Under the pieces are notes generated by a model. It was given only the letters and a program-made list of their open reading frames with translations, was not told the DNA's origin and did no database searches. This document shows, piece after piece, positions 44,077-53,150 of a DNA stretch of 64,000 bases. Each line of letters starts with the position of its first letter. Positions within the stretch are counted from its first letter, which is position 1. The translations under genes and the position numbers were made by a program. Source of the stretch: Branchiostoma floridae (taxonomy: Eukaryota; Chordata; Leptocardii; Amphioxiformes; Branchiostomatidae); assembly GCF_000003815.2 (NCBI RefSeq), contig NC_049980.1, forward strand, positions 30,615,195-30,679,194, written 5' to 3'.

Positions 44077-47029
44077 TCGAGAGACAGGAAGAAAGAAGTA
44101 TGAAGTATTATAGAAATATCAAGAAACCTACGTCCACGACAAGCTTGAATAAAGAACAGCTTTGGTTTCCCCTTCAGACGAGGGCAGTTCTTGTTGTCAA
44201 ACATGCTGAAGATGTCGTCCAGCTGCACGGGCACGTCGTCGCTTCCGAAGATGACGCCTTCCTCTCCATGTGACATCAGCACCACGACACAGCAGTCCTT
44301 CTGTCTGTGTTCTTTTCGCTGAGAAAATGCGAGGACTTCACCTTTTATTTCCTGGAATGTATGAAAGAAAATATTAACTAAAAGAAAAAGGACGTCCAAG
44401 ATACAGAGCGGCGTCGGTGAGGCCTAGATTCTAGAGCGTTGGGCTCAGAACCAACAGGTTCCGGGTTCGATACCCGCCTGGCCCGACGTTTGCCTCTTGG
44501 AAAAGACACCTTCAGGTGGACTCTAACTGCACTTGGGGCACCGGTGCGGCACTGCGGGGTTCGTAGATGACTCATCGAATTTTAAAGATAAAGAACGAAT
44601 TTTCTTCCATTTTGTGTATTTTGTTGTCCTCTAAGTCTTATACGTATTACACAAATTATCTAAACTCTTAAAAATCGCGAAAATAACAAAAGAGTGCCGC
44701 AGTGAACGAGCTCCGCAGTGCCATACCGGTGCCCCAAGTGCAGTGAGAGTCGACCTTTACAGGCTATCCCTAACATGACGCTTACCTGACCAAAAAAGAA
44801 AGTAAAAAACACACGCGCGGTATTAGTTCAAGAGTGTTCCATTATCTGCGCAATCAAAGGCCGTAAGTATAAGTGATAGCATTATAAGGCAGATGGAGGC
44901 ACTGAAATAGTAATGCATGATAATTCTTGGACACGAATTTCCAACCTGAGCTTTCTTGTCTTCCAGGACGTGTGTTTCAAATGACAGCCCCTGAAAGAGA
45001 GATGTGATGTTGCTCAGATCGACGGCAGAACCTCCTCGATAAGGCAGACTTGTGAAGTTCTTATTGTTGAGAATCAAGGCGTAACCGCGTGGCTTGCTGT
45101 CCATTCTGTAAGGGTCTTTCTGTAATCATAAATTAGCGGCAGCGACGTTATTTGACATCGCAACCTGTCACTACTGACAAAATTCCAAAAATGCAAAGAT
45201 GAACTTTGTAACAAATTAATTCTAATTGCTTTGAAACAACATACAACCCAATATCTCAGCAAAAGTATTTTGCTGCAGAGGGGAGGGGAAATCAAAAGAT
45301 ATTGCCGCTTCATTGGCTCCTTTAATTTGTCACTGGTTGCATGATATAGCGACTCCCAAGTACCAAAAAAGAACAATGCATTGTTGTCATCTTCCCCCTA
45401 TCTGCATGCTGATTTTACAATACAATTGTATGTACATGTTAGCTCATTAATGATTTTAGCTAGATGTTATATTAGATGAAGGTTTCTAGACTATAGCTCT
45501 AGACTAGACTGTTACCTCATTCATGATTTTGTCCCAGAATTCCTCATCGCATGTTTTAACCATCACGTTGATTTTGCCGTCGTCCTCGTCAGCTGAAGCT
45601 TCCCAGTTTCCTCCAGCCCCAGGTCCAGCGCTGTCCTGGTGATGTGGTTTCGGGTCATCTATAGTTTCAGTATGATGATAAATAAACTTCATCGTGCTCG
45701 ACAATCGTACATGGCACAATGCATGGCAACGAATAATAAACAACAACAGTAGTACGCGGCTGCATTTAAAGAACAACAAAATGTTATCGATAACACTATT
45801 ATCTAATAGCACATTCATGTGATCTGCTTTAAATTCGCATTTGGAATGGAGAGAGTGCGAAGGTCAAAATTGATTTTGTTCAATTTGTTTTATCATGTTG
45901 CAAGTCATTGTGATTTCGAGTCTGTGGTCATTGTTGTCTACTACAATTTCATCACCCAACTTGCGAGTACTAAATATATATATATATAAAGATAAAAAAA
46001 AAGAAATAGGGCATTTAAATTACCTAATGTCGATCCTCCTCTGGGCCCTTCTTCCTGGACTGCGTTGCTTGGTCCGGCACCTTCTGTAAGCAGGAGTTAA
46101 TACACATGTTTACAATGTATCATATTTATTGTTCTTTCTCCTGCTGTGGTGTCAATATGGTGTTTGATGTTCACGATAAATTGACAAGACATTCTACCCT
46201 TTCATCAAAGCTTTAATACATTTAAAACATTTTTCTTTACAGAGACTATAGCTAGAGACTAAAATAAATTCAGTGATCACATAATTGTTTCCTCCAATTT
46301 TTACGAATAAGAATACAACAGCAACAGATCAAATGTCATAATAAATGGTTTCACTATACATGAAAGACACGCTACTTTTTTTAGTGCTTAGCAACCAACT
46401 GGTTTTAAAAAGGCGTACCTTCCAACGCTTGAGCTGTGTCTCCCTCCTCTATGTTGACGAGGGCCTCCTGCAAAACTTGTAAAGTAGCTTCTCTTCCGTA
46501 CTTGTTTTTCCACTTCCAGAGTACCTCCCTGCACCTGCGATCTTGGTCAGGTACGTCGCTTTTTATGTTTCTTATTTCGTTCCGGTTGAAGCCGAGTTCC
46601 TTTGCCAAACCGTCCCAGTTGTGACTGGCTTCTTTAACGACTGTGTCGAAATGTACGGACACATCAGCTGGAATAAACACAGAAACGTTATCACTGGCAT
46701 TCTCAACCATTGAAGATCGGTCGACATTCTTTTGTGGTGTTGACTTTGTGTGGAGCTGATTGAAGTATAAACTACCCCGTTATCGACATAATGTTTTGGA
46801 GTATTACCATTCATAGCTAGATGTTCTTTATTGTTAGCAATAACTCAATGGCCATGTATGTACAGGTTGTAATACATTATAAATGTTTCTCCATGGAAAA
46901 TCAATTACCTTTGTTGTGACAACCTGTATTCCTTCACATATCTACGTCTCTATAAGTTTACTCACTTTTGGTTGTTCCTCTGGCACTCTGGCCGAACAGC
47001 TGTTGCCTGGATCGTTTTGGTTGTGACAT
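42465..47029 (-). CDS. Death-domain caspase, whole gene
   Basis: Nine exons with matching phases, minus strand: 47029-46966, 46667-46419, 46083-46024, 45658-45516, 45119-44946, 44351-44132, 43656-43483, 43266-43157, 42590-42465; 1,320 nt, 439 residues. Residues 22-104 form a death domain; 105-172 a Gly/Pro/Asp-rich linker; about 173-303 the large catalytic subunit with His258 in SHGEEG and Cys301 in QACRG; 304-350 an inter-subunit linker with DEADG and DESDG, good candidate cleavage sites after Asp; about 351-439 the small subunit with YATQLGYKSFRN and GSWFIQ. All catalytic motifs are intact, so an active cysteine protease cleaving after Asp is expected. Vertebrate initiators carry CARD or DED instead of a death domain; death-domain caspases are known in invertebrates. 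It probably binds a death-domain adaptor and is activated by proximity. Confidence 0.93.
43157..43266 (-). CDS. Caspase exon 8 (small subunit)
   Basis: GYKSFRNIENGSWFIQAITK then VFMEHAKDKSVTEMMPK. SFRN and GSWFIQ build the substrate pocket. Acceptor CACCAG, donor AAA|GTGAGT. Confidence 0.93.
43483..43656 (-). CDS. Caspase exon 7 (inter-subunit linker)
   Basis: KVDKGVPVDEADGPGPDVKV, then an acidic LPEDESDGPEV and TEMLCGYATQL. Phase 1-1. Asp-Gly pairs at DEAD|G and DESD|G fit maturation cleavage. Confidence 0.9.
43856..44074. repeat. (GT)n microsatellite in caspase intron
   Basis: Two long TG runs with interruptions; the frames over it are artefacts. Confidence 0.95.
44132..44351 (-). CDS. 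Caspase exon 6 (catalytic His and Cys)
   Basis: EIKGEVLAFSQRKEHRQKDC, VVLMSHGEEGVIFGSDD and KPKLFFIQACRG. Both catalytic residues lie in this exon. Acceptor TTCCAG, donor C|GTAGGT, phase 1. Confidence 0.95.
44406..44566 (+). repeat. tRNA-derived SINE in caspase intron
   Basis: tRNA-like head: CGTCGG / CCGACG acceptor-like pairing, anticodon-arm-like GTTGGGCTCAGAACCAAC and T-arm CGGGTTCGATACCCG. A tail with CACTTGGGGCACCGGTGCGG follows, whose inverted copy lies at 44695-44752. The tail and loop size argue against a functional tRNA. Confidence 0.65.
44946..45119 (-). CDS. Caspase exon 5 (start of large subunit)
   Basis: KDPYRMDSKPRGYALILNNK, then YRGGSAVDLSNI and LEDKKAQ. PRGYALILNN is the conserved first strand. 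The donor CAG|GTTGGA is weak but the frame joins exon 6 cleanly. Confidence 0.92.
45516..45658 (-). CDS. Caspase exon 4 (linker)
   Basis: DPKPHHQDSAGPGAGGNWEA then an acidic ADEDDGKINVM and EEFWDKIMNE. Phase 1-0. Confidence 0.88.
46024..46083 (-). CDS. Caspase exon 3 (60-nt linker exon)
   Basis: Acceptor TTACAG, donor G|GTAATT, phase 1-1: GAGPSNAVQEEGPRGGSTL. Small, and symmetrical in phase, so it could be skipped in some transcripts. Confidence 0.8.
   Translation of the reverse strand, partial: KVPDQATQSRKKGPEEDRH
46419..46667 (-). CDS. Caspase exon 2 (death domain)
   Basis: DVSVHFDTVVKEASHNWDGL, AKELGFNRNEIRNIK and LWKWKNKYGREATLQVLQEA. The six-helix pattern with W-D-G-L-A-K and LWKWK fits a death domain rather than CARD or DED. 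Confidence 0.92.
46966..47029 (-). CDS. Caspase exon 1
   Basis: ATG at 47029, MSQPKRSRQQLFGQSARGTT then K, donor A|GTGAGT in phase 1, which joins exon 2. Basic N-terminus. Confidence 0.82.
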
Positions 47030-47134
47030 TATATTTCGAGCACCTGGTCAAATGGATAAGGTGTGGTCCCTGAAAAACAGTTATTTGTTAACATCCAAAA
47101 TATTTTAAAAAAACACCAAGTTTGCGTAACCTAC

Positions 47135-47269
47135 TACTCTCTAAGTAAAGGTTTGTCGTGCTTCCCTTTTTCCTTATGTTTGTCAGGCGGACATGAAGAA
47201 AATGTAAAATAGAAAGCCCGACAAAAACGCCAAAAAAACAGCCGGAGACGAACGTCTGCTTGGAGAGTA
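47135..47269. mobile_element. Foldback MITE, 9-bp target duplication (copy A)
   Basis: Termini TACTCTCTAAG and CTTGGAGAGTA are inverted repeats. The 9-bp duplication GTAACCTAC lies at 47126-47134 and 47270-47278. The right arm contains AGAAAGCCCGACAAAAACG, as in 56834-57008. It lies about 100 bp upstream of the caspase ATG, in its presumed promoter. Confidence 0.8.
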
Positions 47270-47881
47270 GTAACCTACACTATCCGTGTGGTCATCAAAC
47301 CGTAAGCTAAAAATTAATCATTATGTAAAGATGTGTGTGTGTTTTAACTCAAAGGGCATTGTGACGTAGGTTTCGTCTCATTCATAACGATCTTTATTAA
47401 TCACCAAGAATGCTTGAACTGATTTTGTTCAAGAAGGTAAAATCTGGTCGTGTCTGTACTTATACAATGTCTGTAAGATTAATCCCAGCATCTGCTGTAT
47501 TTGACAATTTAAGAATTCTCTATCAATTTACGCGGTAATAAACAGGTATGCATTCGGCTTCTTGTAAGAAGGAAGTCCCTGGTAAAGCAGAGATGATTTG
47601 TACGTGGCGCTTTACAAGTAATTGTTTTCATGCTTATTCAACCGTGAATTGTTTTTGAAAGTGAAACTAGTTTACACATGGCCTCCCTCGTGTTGATCTA
47701 ACAATAACACGTACAGCCTAATTCCCCATGAATTTGCCACTAAACTTGATTACGCAATGTATATCACACATACATAACGTAAACTGTTCGCATTACATTC
47801 TATCTAACTATTTTTAGAACCGCGAATATTGACAGTGAAACTAGTTTACATAACGTTTTCCTCCTGACATATGGGTGTAAC

Positions 47882-48004
47882 TACTCTCCAGGCTGACTGT
47901 TTTTTCGGGCTTTCTGTCCTGTTCTCTTCATGTTCGCCGGTTTGGTCGATCCCTAAAAACATGTAAACAACAACAGCTGGACCCGGAAATTTGCTTGGAG
48001 AGTA
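47882..48004. mobile_element. Degenerate member of the foldback MITE family
   Basis: Ends TACTCTCCAGGC and GCTTGGAGAGTA. A left-arm block TTTTTTCGGGCTTTCTGTCC is shared with the family. No clear 9-bp duplication, so this may be a rearranged copy. Confidence 0.5.
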
Positions 48005-48100
48005 ACTTAGGTCTTACAACACCGCGTATACGGACGAGTGTTGAACGAATGTTCGACTACACTTTAACATATACATTATGTACACGGCATACGTCCCCAC

Positions 48101-48545
48101 CTTTCTCCTCGAGGTCTTCTTCAGCAATCTGCTTCGCCTCCTTTGCAAATTCCTTCCTGAACTTTCTTTCCCCTTGTCAATCTTAGTCAAAAATGGCGGA
48201 CTACTCACCTGTCCCGGTATTGTGGGGAATCCCCTGCACGTTAAGTTTCGGTAAGTCCACGAAGGGGTGAGTCAAGAGTTGTATCGGGGTTCATTTCTGT
48301 GTCTGACTCGATAGAAAACTGTACCTCTTTTCCTAAACATTATATTTTGATTGAATGCTTTCATTTTCAAACATTACTGAATCATAGAGATCATTTTGAA
48401 ACAAACAAAAAATGTTACAGTTGACTCCCCATTTGTACCATGGGACGGTCTTGTTGTCTTCGGGTCATGACCTTACAGGTGAGTCGCGGCCTTTGTTCAA
48501 GGACAAACAGGCTTGGTGTACCATTACCTGCTACCTGTACATTAC
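48101..48545 (-). pseudogene. Inverted, internally deleted DED gene relic
   Basis: On the minus strand 48545-48420 matches the upstream block of the DED genes (compare 52500-52600 and 59810-59910), 48235-48186 matches their 5' UTR (GGGACAGGTGAGTA...CCGCCAT), and 48187-48101 matches the end of the DED exon (FAKEAKQIAEEDLEEK) up to the donor AAAG|GTGGGG. The DED front half is missing; the junction sits at a TGAC shared by both break points. No start codon remains. Confidence 0.72.
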
Positions 48546-49220
48546 TTGCCACCTGTATCAAGTGGGTTCCTGACTGGACTGGGACACGTTGGCGGTGGCG
48601 TTCTGTATGATCTCTCATGCATTTTATGACGGTGGGGTGTTTTTTTCAGTGTAGGTTTTATGCTAGTACCGTTGATAGTTTTCAGGTTTCTTTTTCTTCG
48701 ATGTTTTATTCGGTAAGGGTATCGCGGGCAACACAAGTACACCCGAATTTTGTCCTTATTACAAAGCTTGACAACAAACTGATAACCACATAAAACTATG
48801 AATGTTTACACTCTTGCTTAACATAGTACAGCCTACTTCAGCACTGGTCCCCCAGTGCTGAGGTGGCTTTGACCATTGAATCAGCACTGGAATACTAGTG
48901 CGGAAGGTGAAGCTTTCGTAGACTTGCCATAGTACAACATGTTGTTCACATGATAGAAAAAGTGAACAGATCTCTATTTGATTAAAGAAATGGGAGACGA
49001 AATTTTGCACAACAGCGGTGCATTTATGATTCAACAAGCTTAAGCAGATACTTACGTGAAATTCAAAGAAAGGTGGCGCTGTTCAGAGAAAGTATCAACC
49101 ACAGGGTATCCTGTTCTTGTGTACTCTCTATCTTTGAAAATAGTATTCTTCTACAGACTTACGTGAAATAAAGGAGGTAAAGTTAGATATCAACTAACGG
49201 GTTACCTCGTGGCGTAACAG

Positions 49221-49663
49221 CTGAAGATGTCCCAGAAAACAAGGCAATCATTCAAGGCAACATGGAGAAGGGTAAATTCAACTTCACTCCCCGGAAGTAC
49301 GGCACCCAAGAAGATCTGTCCAAGGACATGCAGCAGGCCCATGTCGTTCTGATGCCGTTTCGTGCAGAGCCTTTCGGACTGGTTGGTCTGGAGGCTATCG
49401 CTGCAGGGGTGCCAGTCCTGATCTCCCACAAGTCTGGTCTTGCCTGGTTCTTAAGGAGCCAGGATCCTGAGTTCGACCGCCTGATCGTGGAGATCGAAGA
49501 TGATGACGAAGAGGCTGCTAAAACACTGGCCAAGCGGATCATCAGGATCCTGAAGGATGGAAACAGGGAGTTCCAAGTGGCAAGAAGGCTCAAGGAGAGG
49601 CTGCTGGCATCCAGGTACAGGGAAGCGTCACACCGGCAGTTTCTGCAGGCATTTGGCCTTTAG
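49221..49663 (+). CDS. Terminal exon of a GT-B (family 1-like) glycosyltransferase, orphan
   Basis: Acceptor GTAACAG, then a phase-1 codon remainder and 147 codons ending at TAG 49661-49663. MPFRAEPFGLVGLEAIAAGV is the E-x7-E nucleotide-sugar motif of GT-B transferases; preceding VVL and following PVLIS fit the Rossmann C-terminal domain. The last part is an amphipathic helix ending AFGL. No N-terminal domain or other exon was found between the caspase and this point, so it may be a retained fragment, a product of rearrangement, or the end of a gene whose other exons are missing from the assembly. Open, unbroken frame and AATAAA signals at 50304 and 50311 suggest it was recently functional. 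Confidence 0.75.
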
Positions 49664-51136
49664 AAATAATAGAAGTTAATTTGCAAGTTAGGTCAAAGTT
49701 AGGTCACCAGATCTTTTCCTGGAGCACAGTACTCTTTGTATCCCCCATGTAAAAACTTTGCTGTATACATAATAACATGAGTGTGATTGTGAATGTAATT
49801 CTAGGTGCTCTGATTGTTTTATCTGTTAGAAATGTTGAACTAGCTTGGAGGAGGACAACATGCTTTTCCTTACGTAGAAACAGTGTACACATTACATCAT
49901 GTGCACACTATGATTTCTGGAACTGTAGCATCATCACGTTATGTGCACACTTCCTGTTATATGGTACAATTACAATAATTACAATCACAATTAGCTACCT
50001 TAAGGGATGCATAGATATGCTTTTTTTGTGAACAGACTACTTCGACAAATGTTACAGGAAATCACACAGTGCTGTAGGCAATGGAGAATTACCAAATAAT
50101 GGACTGTTTAGTTCATTGACTGACACTCATATTTCATTGATGTTCTGTACAACATAGAAAGTCGGTAGAGTAGGACATGATTGACCCCAGTCATCAAGTC
50201 AGTGTTTGGTGATTGATCAGATTTTTGTACACCATTCTTAAGAGACCATTACTCCTGAAAGAGAACCTGTTGTAGTGATACGCTGTCAACAACCAATGGA
50301 GTCAATAAACAATAAATAATCTATTGTTAATTTTAAGTATCCAGGAGTCCAGATAGATAGATACATTGATTAGCATCTTCCTTACTTGATTTAACCAGTC
50401 TTGTCAGGTCTGCTTGCTAGTATGCTGTGGACATTTGATGCCTTCTTGTTTGTTCCAACATTAGACTATTTGTTTTTTCTCTGATTAGGATCCAGAGCCC
50501 TCTGATGATGGTGTCATTTTATGCTTAGGTCACAATTAAAGAAAGGGCCCTACCGGGCAATACACGGGCTATTTTTTTAGAATAGAAGCCGTGACCTACC
50601 CACGAAAATACTAAGAGGTACCCTCGCGGTCCACCGGGACAACTTTATGGCTTCGGAGCCCGGCTGGGGCTACATCCCTGACAGGCACCGGCGTAATTGT
50701 GACCGTAGCATTATGCAGGACCATTGTGAAGCAATCAACTTGAAATGAATAAAGGCACTGATTGCGTAATACTGATGAGTCAGTTTTATGTTCCCAACGC
50801 ACAATTTTACAAATGAATACATACATATATGCTAAAAAGTATAGTTTTCAATTTCTTTCTTGTATGCATTTTGAAGAAGCAGGGCATGCTCGGTAAAGTC
50901 TTTTTCTTCTACTGACAAACCAGGGATTTAATCCTCCGTGTGATGTCAGATGTACACCAAAATGGCAAAAAAGACATTAATTTACGCTTTCCAGAATGAC
51001 ATCAAGCCCAGTCCAATTTGTGACGGTCAGATTTTCGGCGACAAATACAGCCGACGCTCGGGCGATTTTGAAATTCGGCGAGATCCAGCCAATCTACAAA
51101 GGCGGCCGAATCGGAGTTCGCTTGAATTGTGACATA
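49664..51136. other. 3' UTR and intergenic region, no gene recognised
   Basis: The first 650 bp is the probable 3' UTR of the orphan exon. The rest contains short frames without domain signal and mixed low-copy sequence. Confidence 0.4.
50304..50316 (+). terminator. Polyadenylation signals after the glycosyltransferase exon
   Basis: Two overlapping-spaced AATAAA motifs, about 640 bp after the stop. Confidence 0.4.
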
Positions 51137-51380
51137 TGCTTTATCACTATCAAAGGGGGTATGTATGGGGGTGGTGGTGGAGCAGACCGTTCATGCAATG
51201 GAATTGTTATTTAACTCCACTGCTGTAACCATGTAGTCAGGCCTTTATACTAAGAGCTCACTGCACTGCTTTATGCATTGTGTAACCGTGTCTGCTCAAT
51301 ATTTGTTTGCAACACTATTTCTAATAGAAGTATGTGCCGTGTGTAGTATTAAAGGCACTAGTCGCTGGTTTGTACATGTA

Positions 51381-51969
51381 CGAGGGGCATTCAATAAGTA
51401 ATGTCCCTGACCCATTTCCCATAGCAGGAGATAAATGAAACTTGGCACAGTTATTAGTCTTTCTCTTCATAGGAACCACCCAAAGTTTTGCATTTCTCCC
51501 ATCATTTGACGTAGCTCTGGACACCGTTCTTGTAGGACATCCCAGGTTGGTCCTTCTGCCATTGATAACCAGGTTGGTCATCAATGGCAGAAGAGGGACG
51601 ACCAGGTCTGGGAGCTGTTTCCACAGACTTCCGACCTTGTTTGAATTCAGGATGCCAGCGTCTTACAAGGTCATATGATGGGGCATCATCACCATAAGTT
51701 TCTTTCATTTCATCAAAAGTCCCCTTTGGTGTGCGTCCTTTCAAATACAAAAACCGGATCACTGCGCGACACTCAACTTGCTCCATTTCACACCTGGTCC
51801 ATTTCACACCTGACTCAGTTCAAACACCAGTAAATCAGTAACCACAATTAGTTCAGAGCTGCTTTTTGCAACATAACCCATAGAGATATGACTCATTACA
51901 CATGCAAAATTTCATTTAGATCAAACAACTGGAAGTGGGTCAGGGGCATTACTTATTGAATGCCCCTCG
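51381..51969 (-). mobile_element. Mariner-like element, internally deleted
   Basis: Inverted termini CGAGGGGCATTCAATAAGTA and TACTTATTGAATGCCCCTCG flanked by TA on both sides (51379-51380, 51970-51971), 589 bp. The minus-strand frame 51807-51502 keeps the N-terminal helix-turn-helix of a mariner transposase (VIRFLYLKGRTPKGTFDEMK and KSVETAPRPGRPSSA). The DDD/E catalytic part is deleted, with a small inverted repeat at the junction (51555-51590). Cannot move by itself. Confidence 0.9.
51502..51807 (-). pseudogene. Mariner transposase N-terminal fragment
   Basis: About 70 residues of DNA-binding domain: ECRAVIRFLYLKGRT, YDLVRRWHPEFKQGRKSVE, PRPGRPSSA. Catalytic core missing. Confidence 0.85.
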
Positions 51970-52299
51970 TAAGGCTCAAAGTATGACATGGGTAGACGAA
52001 AGATGTAATATGAAGGTGTATGAACTGAAACTGAAAGAATACAAGAATCGATTAAGTAAATAAATCACTTTACTGAGTTAAAATGTAAAAAACAAATTAT
52101 CAACATCAACAAAGCGTCAATAATGTATGAAAATCATTGATCAACCGCAAGTAGTATTTACTTTTGCTTCAAATGCTTAGTAATACACTTTTGTGTGCTT
52201 TTCCAGAAAAGACCATTAGTTAGTGTAGCTACACAATGGCTTAAAGATAAATGTACTTGAAGTGTAGTCATGATATTGTTTGTACTATTATGTCACTGC

Positions 52300-52876
52300 C
52301 ATGTCTCCAATAACGTGAGGTCAATATAAAAGCTTCTCTCACGAAGACTTATCGCGTTCTTTACGATACGGATACATCATATTACATACGTGGTTATTAC
52401 TGTTAAAAGCAAAGACAAGTAAAAACACCCACTTTGATCCGATTGTAGTTGGTGTGATTCCTATAGAACCATATTCTACACAATAGCCATGTAGCCAAAG
52501 CCCAACAGGTAACGTTACCCCATGCCTGTTTGTCCCTGAACAAAGTTCGCTACTCACCTGGAAGGTCATAACCTTAAGACAACAATAGGACCGCACCAAG
52601 CTATAAACGACTGGGTGGCGGGGATCAATTTTTTTATTTTCTTTTTAAACAGCCCTGTATTATCAGGTAGTTCTTCAGTAAGAAACTCATTCTTAAAGAG
52701 AGCTTAGGAAAAGAGTGTTCTGTTTTTTTCTCGATTTAGAAACAGAACTAAACCCAAGATCAAACACCATATACCGCGCCCCCCTCCCCCATTGTCATGA
52801 CGGAACTTACGGTGTAGGGGGATTTCCTATTCTAGCGGGACAAGTGAGTCCGCCATATTTGACTTGAGGTGTGAAA
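52300..52876 (+). promoter_or_regulatory. Promoter and 5' UTR of the DED-pseudokinase gene
   Basis: Conserved with 59600-60154: GAGGTCAATATAAAA (TATA-like), CAACAGGTAACGTTACCCC, CTCACCTGGAAGGTCATAAC, AATAGGACCGCACCAAGCTA, and GCGGGACA(A/G)GTGAGT(A/-)CGCCATATTTGACT just before the ATG. Part of it also occurs at 54442-54565 (intron) and, inverted, at 48420-48545. Conservation between copies may only reflect recent duplication. Confidence 0.55.
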
Positions 52877-53150
52877 ATGGCGGAAACTTCTCGTTACGAT
52901 CTCTTTTTGCGGATCTCGCAAAACCTCAACGACACAGAATGCAGGGATCTTCGCAACTATGTAGGCAACAATCAACTTTTGCCAACTAGAGGTCTCAAGG
53001 ATATGGACCCGCAAGAAATCTTTGTGAAACTAGAACACGGGGGAAAGTTAAACAAGGGCGACCTCTCACTACTTGTCACCCTTATGACGAAGATAAAAAG
53101 AGCGGACTTTGCAAAGGAGGCGAAGAAGATTGCTGCACAGGAGAGGAAAG
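52877..53150 (+). CDS. DED exon
   Basis: MAETSRYDLFLRISQNLNDT, MDPQEIFVKLEHGGKLNKGD and LVTLMTKIKRADFAKEAKKI. The helix pattern and the charged R-A-D-F near the end (RxDL-like) fit a death effector domain. Donor AAAG|GTAAGA, phase 1. Confidence 0.92.

Larger units (their letters stand above)
51137..52030 (+). pseudogene. Detached 3' tail of a DED-kinase gene, split by mariner
   Basis: 51137-51380 and 51970-52030 align with 59000-59310, the end of the last exon and 3' UTR of the intact gene (shared: ATCAAAGGGGG, GGAGCAGACCGTTCATGCAA, ACTAAGAGCT, CATTGTGTAAC, AAGTATGACATGGGTAGAC). Homology starts abruptly at 51137, and no upstream kinase exon exists. It marks the left edge of the tandem duplication. 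Confidence 0.8.

Noticed and set aside
44406-44486. A functional tRNA gene
   Set aside because: tRNA-like folding with a B box, but followed by a dispersed-repeat tail and with an irregular anticodon loop; a SINE head fits better.
48415-48742. Minus-strand frames of 66-67 codons
   Set aside because: They overlap the DED promoter-block relic; no protein similarity seen.
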